A stretch of 64,000 nt of DNA from an uncultured Faecalicatena sp. (GTDB lineage Bacteria; Bacillota; Clostridia; Lachnospirales; Lachnospiraceae), in the NCBI GenBank assembly GCA_948468385.1, contig CAOKHZ010000020.1, positions 1 to 64,000 on the forward strand, given 5' to 3'. Under the pieces are notes generated by a model. The model was not told where the DNA came from. It worked only from the letters and a program-made list of their open reading frames with translations, and ran no database searches. A program made the position numbers and the translations under genes. The number at the start of each line of letters is the position of its first letter. The first letter of the stretch is position 1. Positions 16,976-26,040 of the stretch are shown here, one piece after another.

Positions 16976-17466
16976 ATTATCGTCACCACCCCTTATGACG
17001 AGGACTCCGCATTTTTGGAACGCACCGCCTTTTCCATCCCCGTTATCTTATATAATTACCAGATTAACGGATATACCAGCATCTGCCATGATGACTTTGA
17101 AAACGGAAAGCAGACCGCCGCAACTTTTTGCCAACACAAAAGACGACGCATTGCCATCATAACCCCTGCCCAATGTAGCCGCGCCATCAGCCTTCGCGTC
17201 GCAGGAGTCCGCAATTACTTGGAAAGCATTCATTTTCCCGACAAAGATTTTATGATTATATCCGGCTCCCGTAAAAATGCCGCCAGCGGGTATGAGGCCA
17301 TTTCAAACATGCTAGATGGCGGCTTCTTCCCATCCGCAATTTACGTGATTAATGATTTGATGATTACTGGAGTCGTGCAAAGACTATTGCAAGAACACTT
17401 TCGAATTCCAGAAGATATCGAAATAGGTTGTCGCACCTTTCACTCTGTGGAAACGACCACCAAGGA
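16973..17466 (+). pseudogene. LacI-family regulator remnant (sugar-binding core only)
   Basis: The frame reads IIVTTPYDEDSAFLERTAF...IPVILYNYQINGY...RRIAIITPAQCSRAISLRVAGVRNYLES...YVINDLMITGVVQRL...FRIPEDIEIG. These are the hallmark blocks of the LacI/GalR periplasmic-binding-like core. The DNA-binding helix-turn-helix and hinge are missing and the frame then runs into unrelated sequence. Once a local sugar repressor, now inactive. Confidence 0.7.
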
Positions 17467-17490
17467 TCCGATAAGACCAAACCCCAAACA

Positions 17491-17598
17491 TCTGCTTCTA
17501 TCATGGTTTTCGTCCTCGAACTCATCGTGGACTTGGCCGGAAAGTACCTCGTCCGTTCCAATCGGGAGAGCGGCTTTTTCCACATCGACGGATGTCGG
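17491..17598 (+). pseudogene. PD-(D/E)XK (DUF1703) fragment, plus strand
   Basis: Reads SIMVFVLELIVDLAGKYLV then RSNRESGFFHIDGCRL. This matches the start of the nuclease-like domain that ends AAA-ATPase-like (PF09820/PF08011) proteins, usually ...FVLGLIVDLxGRYxVxSNRESGxGRYD. About 36 residues only. It breaks off near the catalytic Asp, and what looks like the following part of the domain is found on the opposite strand 20-200 bases downstream. Confidence 0.6.
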
Positions 17599-17610
17599 TT
17601 ATCACCTTTG

Positions 17611-17880
17611 CCAATCCATCATACTTATTTTTATCCTATCAGCACCTTCTTCCCCAACGGCTTCTTCTAACGTCTGCTTCTTCGCTTTCCTGCAAACCTT
17701 GAATTCAATAATGATGGCATCGTCCTGCGTAATCCCAAAAGAATCCTCATACTGTTCAGAGGTCGTGGTCACCACTTCGGAATTGTTCATGTCAAAGGAT
17801 AAGCACTTAGCGTCCGTCTTTTGAATATTTACGTAAATATATCCCACCACCGTGCGTAAGGCGCAGGATGAACTTGCCAA
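17611..17880 (-). pseudogene. PD-(D/E)XK (DUF1703) fragment, minus strand
   Basis: Reads DSFGITQDDAIIIEFKV then CRKAKKQTLEEAVGEE, matching the core strand of the same nuclease-like domain (DAIIxEFKV...KEKTLEDTV), with the catalytic E-x-K. Orientation is opposite to the fragment at 17491, so either a local inversion or two independent remnants. No start or ribosome site. Confidence 0.55.
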
Positions 17881-17940
17881 GTTGGGCGCTTCCGAAATAT
17901 TTTATGAAAATCTAAAATTCACTTTGTTTTATCGTAAAAT

Positions 17941-17963
17941 AAAGAGGCTTGTCAAGCCCCTTT
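17941..17963 (-). terminator. Terminator of the GH43-GH78-GH43 operon
   Basis: On the minus strand a stem AAAGGGGCTTG/CAAGCCTCTTT is followed by a T-rich tract, 24 bases past the stop of the GH43 gene. Confidence 0.75.
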
Positions 17964-17986
17964 ATGAGATATGCCTACTCAACCTT

Positions 17987-19681
17987 CTATCGTGATTCAC
18001 ACGAAATCCCTTTGTAACAAAACCAATCAAAGGCGGCATATTGCTGATATTCTTTGCCGTTTCCGCTTGCGAACATCCCGACATACGTTCCAAGAAAGCC
18101 GCCCGAGGTTTCCGAACCGAGAAGACCGCCGTCTTCGTCTCTGGCAATATACTTCTTCTCCTCTTCGTCCTTCACATACATAGAAATCTTTTGTCCTTCT
18201 GCCTCGATTCCCAAAACCGCTTCTTCCTTTTCCCATGGGATGCTTCCGCATCGTTCCTTATGAAAATTTTCCATGTTATCTTTGTATGTCAAACTCGATT
18301 CCAGAGAAGCATACCCCTTCACCACGCGAATCATTTTCACATCATTCTCCACAGCCATTTCCATGCGTATGGAATGAAAGTCATTTTGCAACAAAATAAT
18401 CCCTGCCGTTTGGCTTTCCACAGGTGAGAAAACAAGTTTTGTCTCCGCCGTAAAACGAATGTGCCGCTGCCGCCGCCCCAGGAAACCCGCACAGCACACG
18501 GTAGGCTCCACATTTACAAACAGAGGGTTATTCGTCCTTTTTTCCATCGGAAAGGCGCACAGTTTGATTTTCAAAAAACCTTGTTCCACCTTACATGTGT
18601 CCTTTTCCGGCGTGCCCAGAAAATTCCAGTAATCCGCCAATTCCTCCTTTTCAAATTCATCCCGCTCCGGCTCCTCTTCCACTTCAAATATCGGAAGGTT
18701 TGGCGCAGGATATGTCCATTCCACTTTGCCGCTTCCCGGACATACGATTGGCCACCCATCCTCCCATTCTACGGGAACCAGAAACGTTTCCCGCCCCATA
18801 TTTTTGTGATATCCCCCGTAAGGTCTTGACCCTAGCAGCACCATGTACCAGCTCCCGTCTTTTAATTCCACGAGATCACCATGCCCCACATTGTCAATCG
18901 GATATCGAATTCCCAAATGCCGGTGCGTCAAAATCGGGTTCCCCCTATAATTCTCATAAGGCCCTTCTATATATTTACTTCTCGCAACAACAACCGAATG
19001 GTAATGTTCCGTGCCGCCCTCCGCGGTCAACAAATAATACCACTGGTCTTTCTTATAGAGATGCGGACTTTCCGGCGACCACGCACCTTTCATGGCGCCA
19101 TTCCATATACTGGTCGCTTTTCCTTTCAAAGTGAAATCTTCCAAATCTATCTCATTCAAATCTATCTCATATAGAAGAATCTCGTTGTCCCGCACGTCCA
19201 CCGTCCCATCTTCCGTCAGGAAATGCGGCTTCCCGTTTTCATCCACGCCATCCGCCACATTTCCCGTCGTGAGTAAATATGTTTTTCCGTTTTCGTCCAC
19301 GAAAAGGGAAGGGTCAATCCCATACGCCCCTTTCATCCAATGTGGATTCGACCACTCTCCGGCTGGATCTTTTGCGGTTACGATAAAATTAAATCCATGA
19401 TCCACATTCGTCGCACTGACATAGTACATGCCATTGTAATACCGGATTGTCGGCGCCCAGATCCCATAGCTCATGTTTTCCGCGTTCAGCGGTAATTGCT
19501 CCAGCCTATCCAACACATGCCCAATCTGTTCCCAATGGGCTAAATCTTTACTGTGGAAAATTGGTATTCCCGGAAAATATGCAAAGCTTGAAGCAACCAT
19601 GTAAAAATCATCTTCCACGCGAACAATGGAAGGATCTGGATAGAACCCCGGCAAAATTGGATTTTTTATTTGATAGTCCAT
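17987..19681 (-). CDS. GH43 beta-xylosidase / alpha-L-arabinofuranosidase
   Basis: About 564 residues. The five-bladed propeller opens NPILPGFYPDPSIVRVEDDFYM with catalytic base Asp16 (YPDPS); GIDPSLFVDENG supplies the pKa-tuning Asp, and WSPESPHLYKKDQWYYLLTAEGGTEH the general acid Glu. A C-terminal beta-sandwich of about 200 residues follows (subfamily 11/12 layout). Lacking a signal peptide, it works on imported xylo- or arabino-oligosaccharides. GTGGAGA precedes ATG 19681. Last gene of a four-gene operon starting at 24458. Confidence 0.9.
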   Translation of the reverse strand: MDYQIKNPILPGFYPDPSIVRVEDDFYMVASSFAYFPGIPIFHSKDLAHWEQIGHVLDRLEQLPLNAENMSYGIWAPTIRYYNGMYYVSATNVDHGFNFIVTAKDPAGEWSNPHWMKGAYGIDPSLFVDENGKTYLLTTGNVADGVDENGKPHFLTEDGTVDVRDNEILLYEIDLNEIDLEDFTLKGKATSIWNGAMKGAWSPESPHLYKKDQWYYLLTAEGGTEHYHSVVVARSKYIEGPYENYRGNPILTHRHLGIRYPIDNVGHGDLVELKDGSWYMVLLGSRPYGGYHKNMGRETFLVPVEWEDGWPIVCPGSGKVEWTYPAPNLPIFEVEEEPERDEFEKEELADYWNFLGTPEKDTCKVEQGFLKIKLCAFPMEKRTNNPLFVNVEPTVCCAGFLGRRQRHIRFTAETKLVFSPVESQTAGIILLQNDFHSIRMEMAVENDVKMIRVVKGYASLESSLTYKDNMENFHKERCGSIPWEKEEAVLGIEAEGQKISMYVKDEEEKKYIARDEDGGLLGSETSGGFLGTYVGMFASGNGKEYQQYAAFDWFCYKGISCESR

Positions 19682-19719
19682 TTTATTTATCTCCACGCCT
19701 TTCACAGTTTTACCGCAAG

Positions 19720-22143
19720 TCACAATAGGTTTTCTCCGCCGTGCAACGCGACTTCCCGTCCATCCGGGTACACGAACGTGCCGTTCATTCCTTCCGGCAA
19801 AATGACTTTGCCGCTTAGAGCACCGTCCGCTTTTTGATAAGAAAAGCTTACCATGCCCCTCGGGGTCACCGCTTCCCCTTCCAAATCCGGCAAATACTCC
19901 AGATGCGGCTCAATCCGCACATGATTCCAGCTTTCATCCGTCGGCCTCACGCCTGAAAATGCCCGGATGAATTCATACAACGGTAACGCGCTCCATGCAT
20001 GACAGTCGCTTCTATTATTTACCGGCTCTTCTGGACAAGCAGTGCAGCCTTGTCCCGGCAATGCGGCCCAGCGCATGATGTTCTCTTCCGTCTCTTCATA
20101 CACCCCGGCCTTTTCCAGCGCACGGAACCACTCGTACGCCGTGGAAAAGGAACAACGAATCACGTCCTCTTCCCGCAATGCGTTCTTCAACGCGCGGCGC
20201 TGTTTCTCTTCGTCCCCTATGCCATTTATCACCGCCCAGGCCTGCGCATGCTGACTGTATTGCACGTACTCTGGTCCTTCACGATACATTCCTCTTTTCT
20301 CATCCCAACAAGATGCTTCCACTAAATCCACGATTTTCTTTCGCCGTGCACGGTACTCCTCGGCCATGCCGTGACGCGCCGCTTTTTCGTTCAACCTCGC
20401 GCCGCATTCCAACGCGTAAGCATACATCAGATTGATAATCGTGGACGGGCCCTTTCGCACGGCCGACGGAACACCGCCGGTTTCCTTCCATGCCTCCTGC
20501 CAGTCGACAAATTCCCAAAATCCAATTCGTCCTAACAAGCCGTCCTCGCCAATCTTTCTGTCATAATAACCCAAAATGGTATCCACGTCGGGCAGATAAC
20601 GGCGAACCGTCTCCAGGTCACCCGTCTGCTCGTAATATTCCAACATCATGTAAATATAATGCAAAGAAAACGTCGAAATCACCTGACAGTACGCCGATGG
20701 ATATTTCCCATGAATCAGGCCGTCCGGAAGCATGGAATAGTGGAAATCCTTCAAGGCCTTTTTCGCCATCCGCACGTCGCCGCTCGCCACATAGGTAAAC
20801 ATCGCCTGCAGCCTGGTGTCCATCGAAAATTGCATTTGCTCATAATACGGACAATCCATGTACGTTTCCATCATGCAGTTTTCCAGCGTGCGCACGCTCA
20901 GTTTCCAGACTTCCTCCACCCACTCTTTCGAGGATTTTACCCACGACGTCGTCTGCAACGGGTAGCCAGTCTTTCTAAATGTCGGTGCTGCTATTTCCAA
21001 TGCCTCTCCGGCCGTCTCCACATGAATCCGCAGAAAACGGAACGTCCGATACCAAAACGGCTCGTAAACAACCGCTTCTCCGCTTAACGTGACAGTATCC
21101 GTCAAGCCGACGATTTCCCCGTTCTCCACGTCGTCCCTGCGAATTGGCCTGCCCTCGGCGGCCGCCTTCTCATTCACGAACTTCTCAAAATAGGTAAACG
21201 AAACGGTACTGCCTTGTCCACCCGAAAAAGCATAACGCGGATACCCGTTTTTAATCACGCCCGCGTCCAAAATGATGTCCAGGCTTTCATTCTCCGGCAC
21301 CGTAATCTTCTTTTCTTCCAGAATCCCGCTTGCCGCCGCATTTCCCTTGCACAATTCTTTCGCAAAACCATCTTCCGTCTCGTACAAGAGCGGAATTTCC
21401 CGCTCCTGCATGCGAAAACGGGGCAAAAGGCCGACCAATTCCCGAAACTCGCTCGCCACCACGGGCTCTAACTGACTTGGCACGCCCCATTCCGCCTGCT
21501 GCCCACGCTCTTTGTTACCACAGTCTTGTCGGCCACGCTCCTTTTGACCATTTACTTCACATTCCTCTTTCGTCAATTCCCAACCGCTTTTTTTCCAATC
21601 ACACGGGCTATACCGAAAGTCGATTTCCTCGCATACAGCTCCCAGATTTTCCGTAATCTGGTTCGACTTCAAATAAAAGCTTTCATCCAAATATACGCTC
21701 CAGTCCGCCTTGCCCGTCGTCACGGTCGCAAGCGTCTTGCCCGCTTCATTTCGAATGTCTCCTTCCACCGCCAGGCGATGCCCGCCGCCAGGCGTGAACA
21801 CGCCGAAAATGGCAGCCCGCTCGTCCCACTGCGCCACGGATAAATCCGGATGATTGTACAGAACCTGCACCGCAAACACGTTCTTTCCCACCGTCAAATA
21901 TTCCGACACGTCCACCGTCTCATAATAACAACGATTCAAGTCTCCCTTGCATGGGCCGGACAATACCGGCCGTTCATTAATCCATAAACGATAGCGCGAA
22001 TTTGCCGTGATATCCATCGTCAACCCGGCCTTTTCCGCCAAATCCAACTCACAACGATAGTAGGCGAACCGCCCCGTCAGATCACACTCGCGCCCCCTGC
22101 TCTTTTCTGTCACTCCAAGCCACATAGCCTCTTTCCACATCAT
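19720..22143 (-). CDS. GH78-type alpha-L-rhamnosidase-like glycosidase
   Basis: About 807 residues. An N-terminal beta-sandwich (SRYRLWINERPVLSGPCKG...YYETVDVSEYLTVGKNVFAVQVLYN) precedes an (alpha/alpha)6 barrel with MMETYMDCPYYEQMQFSMD, the region equivalent to the GH78 acid motif DCPxRxE. The C-terminal SWNHVRIEPHL...TPRGMVSFSYQK is the usual closing sandwich. An insertion of charged repeats (KERGRQDCGN, KERGQQ) sits at residues about 205-230. Its start overlaps the stop of the upstream GH43 gene. Strict rhamnosidase specificity is not certain, because the acid motif is atypical. Confidence 0.78.
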   Translation of the reverse strand: MMWKEAMWLGVTEKSRGRECDLTGRFAYYRCELDLAEKAGLTMDITANSRYRLWINERPVLSGPCKGDLNRCYYETVDVSEYLTVGKNVFAVQVLYNHPDLSVAQWDERAAIFGVFTPGGGHRLAVEGDIRNEAGKTLATVTTGKADWSVYLDESFYLKSNQITENLGAVCEEIDFRYSPCDWKKSGWELTKEECEVNGQKERGRQDCGNKERGQQAEWGVPSQLEPVVASEFRELVGLLPRFRMQEREIPLLYETEDGFAKELCKGNAAASGILEEKKITVPENESLDIILDAGVIKNGYPRYAFSGGQGSTVSFTYFEKFVNEKAAAEGRPIRRDDVENGEIVGLTDTVTLSGEAVVYEPFWYRTFRFLRIHVETAGEALEIAAPTFRKTGYPLQTTSWVKSSKEWVEEVWKLSVRTLENCMMETYMDCPYYEQMQFSMDTRLQAMFTYVASGDVRMAKKALKDFHYSMLPDGLIHGKYPSAYCQVISTFSLHYIYMMLEYYEQTGDLETVRRYLPDVDTILGYYDRKIGEDGLLGRIGFWEFVDWQEAWKETGGVPSAVRKGPSTIINLMYAYALECGARLNEKAARHGMAEEYRARRKKIVDLVEASCWDEKRGMYREGPEYVQYSQHAQAWAVINGIGDEEKQRRALKNALREEDVIRCSFSTAYEWFRALEKAGVYEETEENIMRWAALPGQGCTACPEEPVNNRSDCHAWSALPLYEFIRAFSGVRPTDESWNHVRIEPHLEYLPDLEGEAVTPRGMVSFSYQKADGALSGKVILPEGMNGTFVYPDGREVALHGGENLL

Positions 22144-23498
22144 CATTTTCCTCCAAATTCCATCCATTCAAGTCTCATGCCATCCGCCTCCAAAAACCGC
22201 AGTCTTACTTCGTATTCCCCGGCTCCTGCGGCAATGGTTCCACTCAACTGACGACCGTTTTCTATCCTTATTTCCCCGGCTTTCTCGTCATTCATCCAGA
22301 TTTCTATGCGTCCGTTTCCTTCCGCCTCAATCCTCAATGATTCGAACCTTCGTACATCTTTTACATATCGAAAAACCACTTCGTCCCCAGGTCTGATATT
22401 GACCAGGGCTTCTTGCACTTCGCCCGCTTTTTCCGATACCGCGTCTATATAAACGCTTCCTCTCAGCCCGCATGCCTGATATCCCATGATTGTCTTGCCT
22501 TGCGAAAAAGGCTCTCCCGCACCCTGGGACGTCATCTTCACCTCCGGTATCGTGCCGTCCTCCAAAATCGTGATGGGTTCCACGCACAGACGACGGAATA
22601 TTTTCGAATTACGGCTGCTTCGGTGGTAAAAAACATACCATTGTCCATGAAAGCATTCGATGGAACCATGATTATTCCAGGAAGACGGGTCGCACTGTGC
22701 ATTATCAATAATGATTCCCCTATACTCAAACGGCCCAAGCGGAGACGTTCCCGTCGCATATCCCAACGCCGTCGGCTTGCCTCTCTCAACATCGGCAAAC
22801 ACACTGTAATAAAGATTCCCTATTTTCCTTACGGACGAACCCTCATGGAAAAAATGCTCTTCCTCCGTAAGAACACGGTTCCTAATCCATTCCTTTTCAA
22901 AAGAACGCATGTCTTTCTTCAGCTTTGCCGCATGCGAGCGAAACTGTCCCCAGTAATAATACGCCTGCCCGTCGTCATCAACGAACACCGCCGGGTCGAT
23001 TCCACTGCATGGAAGCCGCACCGGATTGGCAAACGGCCCTTCCGGCTTGTCTGAAACCGCCACGCCCTCGCTTCCGTCCGCCATGCAAAAATATAAATAA
23101 TACGTTCCGTCTTTCTCAATACAGTCCGGCGCGAACAACAGCGGCGGCAGACTGCTTATATCCTGGCTCAGCACGAAATTGATATCGTCCTCTTCTGTCG
23201 TTTCCTGCATTTTCTTATCAAATTCCGTCGGCTCCTCTTCTTCCGTTTTATAGGAAGGATTTTCCGAATCCGGATACCACGGGACTTGTTCGCCCAAAAA
23301 GGCGTTTTCATAAATACTCCAATGCCGCATGTCTGTTGTAGACACTACGGCATATCTCTCGCTGCAATATACAGTTTCATAATCATCATAGCTTCCGTAT
23401 AGATACAGTTTTCCGTCAGGCATGACGTGGGCTTCGCTGTCCGGGATGTGAACATCCAACGGCAAAACCGGGTTTCTGGCATTTTCATGTTCTCTCAT
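22143..23498 (-). CDS. GH43 glycosidase with C-terminal carbohydrate-binding-like domain
   Basis: About 451 residues. The propeller shows DVHIPDSEAHVMPDGKLYLY (base Asp), APDCIEKDGTYYLYFC, CSGIDPAVFVDDDGQAYYYW and the acid Glu of FFHEGSSVRKIGNLYY. The last 120 residues (GDEVVFRYVKDVRRFESLRIEAEGNGRIEIWMND) look like a CBM6-type sandwich. No signal peptide. Overlaps the next gene by a stop/start fusion and follows the esterase gene by 15 bases. Probably removes arabinose or xylose from arabinoxylan fragments. Confidence 0.85.
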   Translation of the reverse strand: MREHENARNPVLPLDVHIPDSEAHVMPDGKLYLYGSYDDYETVYCSERYAVVSTTDMRHWSIYENAFLGEQVPWYPDSENPSYKTEEEEPTEFDKKMQETTEEDDINFVLSQDISSLPPLLFAPDCIEKDGTYYLYFCMADGSEGVAVSDKPEGPFANPVRLPCSGIDPAVFVDDDGQAYYYWGQFRSHAAKLKKDMRSFEKEWIRNRVLTEEEHFFHEGSSVRKIGNLYYSVFADVERGKPTALGYATGTSPLGPFEYRGIIIDNAQCDPSSWNNHGSIECFHGQWYVFYHRSSRNSKIFRRLCVEPITILEDGTIPEVKMTSQGAGEPFSQGKTIMGYQACGLRGSVYIDAVSEKAGEVQEALVNIRPGDEVVFRYVKDVRRFESLRIEAEGNGRIEIWMNDEKAGEIRIENGRQLSGTIAAGAGEYEVRLRFLEADGMRLEWMEFGGK

Positions 23499-23513
23499 CA
23501 CAACCCCCTCATT

Positions 23514-24458
23514 TCAGAACATGGCCGTTCCGTCCGGAATTTCCAACGCCATGCGTTTTTTCAGCCACTTGTCCGCCAGATGAATCCAATTCGCCACATT
23601 CTCATCCAATTCGTTCTTGACCGAGGCCGTGGCCTGCGTTCCCAGACATAACCCATGCTGTCCCTCTTCAAAGATATGTACCTCGTAAGGAATGTGATTG
23701 CGGCACAATGCTTCCGCCATCTTAATGGTATGAATCGGGTCTGCCAGATGGTCGCCCGCCGTCGCCCACAAAAACATCGGCGGCGTGCTCTCATTTACCA
23801 GGCGGCATGGGCTCACCTCCGTCGCCTGCTCGTCCGTGATGGACTCAGGTTCTCCCATATACGCCTTGATGCTGCTGAGAAACAACGCGTTATCGGTACT
23901 TTCACTGTGAATCAAATCCACGTAGTCACTCAACATATATGCCAGCACCGTTGCCACGGGGCGGATTCCCCCGGCATTGATTCCCAGATAGTCCGTGATG
24001 ACGGGCTTATTGTAATGCACCGAATACATGGCACAATTGTGCGCCCCCGCCGAGAACCCGCAAAGCGCGATATTGTCCACATCCACCAGCCATTCATCGG
24101 CATGCTCGCTGATACAAACCATGGCCTTTCCGATGTCACGCATGGGCTGCGGGTGCCTGCAGTCCTTCTCCACCCACGCCTTTGACAAGTCCGGGATAAT
24201 CTGGTCAAACGTGTTTTGTCCTTTATTCTCATTGTAAACCGCATAGCGAAGCACAAACACATGGTATCCCATGTTCAAAAACGCCATCGCGATTGGCTCT
24301 CCCTCTCGGTCTGAGCAATAGAGGTACGCGCCGCCGGGACAGATCAACACCGCCCCCCGCTTCTTCCCGTTCCTAAGCTCCACGGAATCATCCAACACGT
24401 ACGTCGTCAATGTCACGTCGTCACGGTCTTCGTAAAGCTTGATCTTTTCATGTAACAT
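23514..24458 (-). CDS. Alpha/beta-hydrolase esterase (acetyl-/feruloyl-esterase type)
   Basis: 314 residues. Oxyanion segment ICPGGAYLYCSDREGEP, nucleophile elbow CGFSAGAHN, acid region WATAGDHLADP and terminal histidine FEEGQHGLCLG define the BD-FAE/acetyl-xylan-esterase-like family. It likely strips acetyl or feruloyl groups from imported oligosaccharides before the GH43 enzymes act. GGAGGAG precedes the ATG. First gene of the operon; its promoter carries the direct-repeat operator at 24611-24643. Confidence 0.87.
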   Translation of the reverse strand: MLHEKIKLYEDRDDVTLTTYVLDDSVELRNGKKRGAVLICPGGAYLYCSDREGEPIAMAFLNMGYHVFVLRYAVYNENKGQNTFDQIIPDLSKAWVEKDCRHPQPMRDIGKAMVCISEHADEWLVDVDNIALCGFSAGAHNCAMYSVHYNKPVITDYLGINAGGIRPVATVLAYMLSDYVDLIHSESTDNALFLSSIKAYMGEPESITDEQATEVSPCRLVNESTPPMFLWATAGDHLADPIHTIKMAEALCRNHIPYEVHIFEEGQHGLCLGTQATASVKNELDENVANWIHLADKWLKKRMALEIPDGTAMF

Positions 24459-24580
24459 TTTTTCTCCTCCTAATCATTCCCACCAAAATCCATCTTCCGC
24501 TTATTAATAATGATACCAGGATTCCAAAGTCATACTTTTTCATGCGGGCATGAAATGCATAACCCTTTACACCTGGTACC

Positions 24581-24643
24581 ATCATAAATGTTTTTCCTTG
24601 ATTTTCCTCCCACAAAAGCGACTTGCTTTGCCAAAAATCCGAC
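24581..24643 (-). promoter_or_regulatory. Promoter with YesN-type direct-repeat operator (esterase operon)
   Basis: On the minus strand, GTCGGATTTTTG (24643-24632) and GTCGCTTTTGTG (24622-24611) form a direct repeat with 21-bp period, followed 24 bases later by a -10 box TATGAT (24586-24581). The same arrangement with the same spacings occurs upstream of the yesM-like gene (32920-32982). Confidence 0.65.
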
Positions 24644-24663
24644 CAAATAATTTCAAATCACGG

Positions 24664-26007
24664 CTACCGTGTAAACCCATGATTTTTTATCACGTCACGA
24701 TACCACCCCGCACTTTTTTTAGGAATCCGCCTTAACGTCTCATAATCCGTATAATGCAAACCATAACGGAACGTATACCCGGCAGACCACTCGAAATTGT
24801 CCAAAAGCGACCAAACGTAATATCCCTTGACCGAAATGCCATCCTCCATCGCCTTGTAAAGCCACGTTAGAATCTGTTCCAAATAGTCAATCCGCTCCTG
24901 GTCGTCCAACAATTTCTCCACGTCCGGCGAATCATCCTGCGGCAATCCATTCTCCGTGATGTAAATCGGAACGTCCACCTTGTATTTTTCCACTAACATG
25001 TGGAGCACTTGATAGAGGGCTTCCGGGTGCGCCTCCGGCTTGTTCTGGTAATTGCCTCCCGCCTTCTCTATTTCCTCCTTGCGCTTTATCTCATCCGCAT
25101 CGTCATAAATACCATTATAAAAATTCAATCCATAAAAATCGATACACTCATGTATCGTGTCAAAATCCCCCTCACAAATATGCGGGGTCATGTCTTTCTC
25201 CTTCATATAGGCAAGCAATTCCTCGGAATAGCCATGCAAGAACAACGGATGCAGGAATATCCCATATCCTGCGATTTCATTATTATAGAAAGCAATTCCC
25301 TCGTCCTCCACATTTCCCGGTCTGGCTGGATAATGCGGCCAGACATCCACGACGATTCCAATCTTGGCATGCTCCAAGTTTTTCTTGCGAAACAGCTTTA
25401 CCGTCTCGCCATGACATACCAAGAGATTATGCAGGCACTGCCTGGCGTATTTTTCATTTTTCAGCCCCGGCGCGAAAAATCCATAGGCATGCCCCACGTA
25501 AACCGCTATCGGTTCGTTAAACGTAACCCAAATATCCACATCCTCGCCAAAATTGTCGAGCAAAATATTGGCATAATTGGTAAACCACTGAACGACCTCA
25601 CGATTGCCAAACCCGCCTTGTATCTGCAAGGCATACGGCAAATCCCAGTGATACATCGTGGCATTGGGAACAATTCCGTTTTTCTTTAAGCAGGCAATCA
25701 ACCGCTTGTAATAGGCGATTCCCGCCGGATTCACCTCACCGGTTCCCTCCGGCAAAATCCGCGACCACGAAAACGAAAACCGATAACTCTTTATCCCCAT
25801 GTTTTTCATGATTTCAATATCTTTCTCAAACAAATGGTACTGGTCACACGTCACGTCTGGTACCGTCCCATTCGCTATCTTGCCTGGAATCCGGCTAAAC
25901 ACGTCCCAAATGGAAGGCCCGCGCCCGTCCTCAAAGGCCGCTCCCTCCACCTGGGTCGCCGCCGTCGCCGTTCCCCATAAAAAATCCTCTGGAAATTCAT
26001 ACTTCAT
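24664..26007 (-). CDS. GH1 beta-glucosidase / 6-phospho-independent glycosidase
   Basis: About 447 residues. Opens FPEDFLWGTATAATQVEGA; acid/base Glu165 in VTFNEP and nucleophile Glu352 in YITENG; the terminal SLLDNFEWSAGYTFRYGL binds the glycone. No phosphate-binding signature of 6-phospho-glycosidases is seen at the C-terminus, fitting import by an ABC transporter rather than a PTS. GGAGG precedes ATG 26007. It follows the importer permeases by 34 bases, so its substrate is probably delivered by them. Confidence 0.92.
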   Translation of the reverse strand: MKYEFPEDFLWGTATAATQVEGAAFEDGRGPSIWDVFSRIPGKIANGTVPDVTCDQYHLFEKDIEIMKNMGIKSYRFSFSWSRILPEGTGEVNPAGIAYYKRLIACLKKNGIVPNATMYHWDLPYALQIQGGFGNREVVQWFTNYANILLDNFGEDVDIWVTFNEPIAVYVGHAYGFFAPGLKNEKYARQCLHNLLVCHGETVKLFRKKNLEHAKIGIVVDVWPHYPARPGNVEDEGIAFYNNEIAGYGIFLHPLFLHGYSEELLAYMKEKDMTPHICEGDFDTIHECIDFYGLNFYNGIYDDADEIKRKEEIEKAGGNYQNKPEAHPEALYQVLHMLVEKYKVDVPIYITENGLPQDDSPDVEKLLDDQERIDYLEQILTWLYKAMEDGISVKGYYVWSLLDNFEWSAGYTFRYGLHYTDYETLRRIPKKSAGWYRDVIKNHGFTR

Positions 26008-26040
26008 TTTCTTTCGCCTCCCATACAACGCTTCCTCTAA

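Noticed and set aside
17015..17824. 269-codon open frame on the plus strand as an intact gene
   Set aside because: Only the first 150 codons resemble LacI; there is no DNA-binding domain, the start is a TTG without a ribosome site, and the rest is unrelated sequence.
20659..21087. Plus-strand open frame inside the GH78-like gene
   Set aside because: Antisense shadow of a clearly conserved glycosidase.
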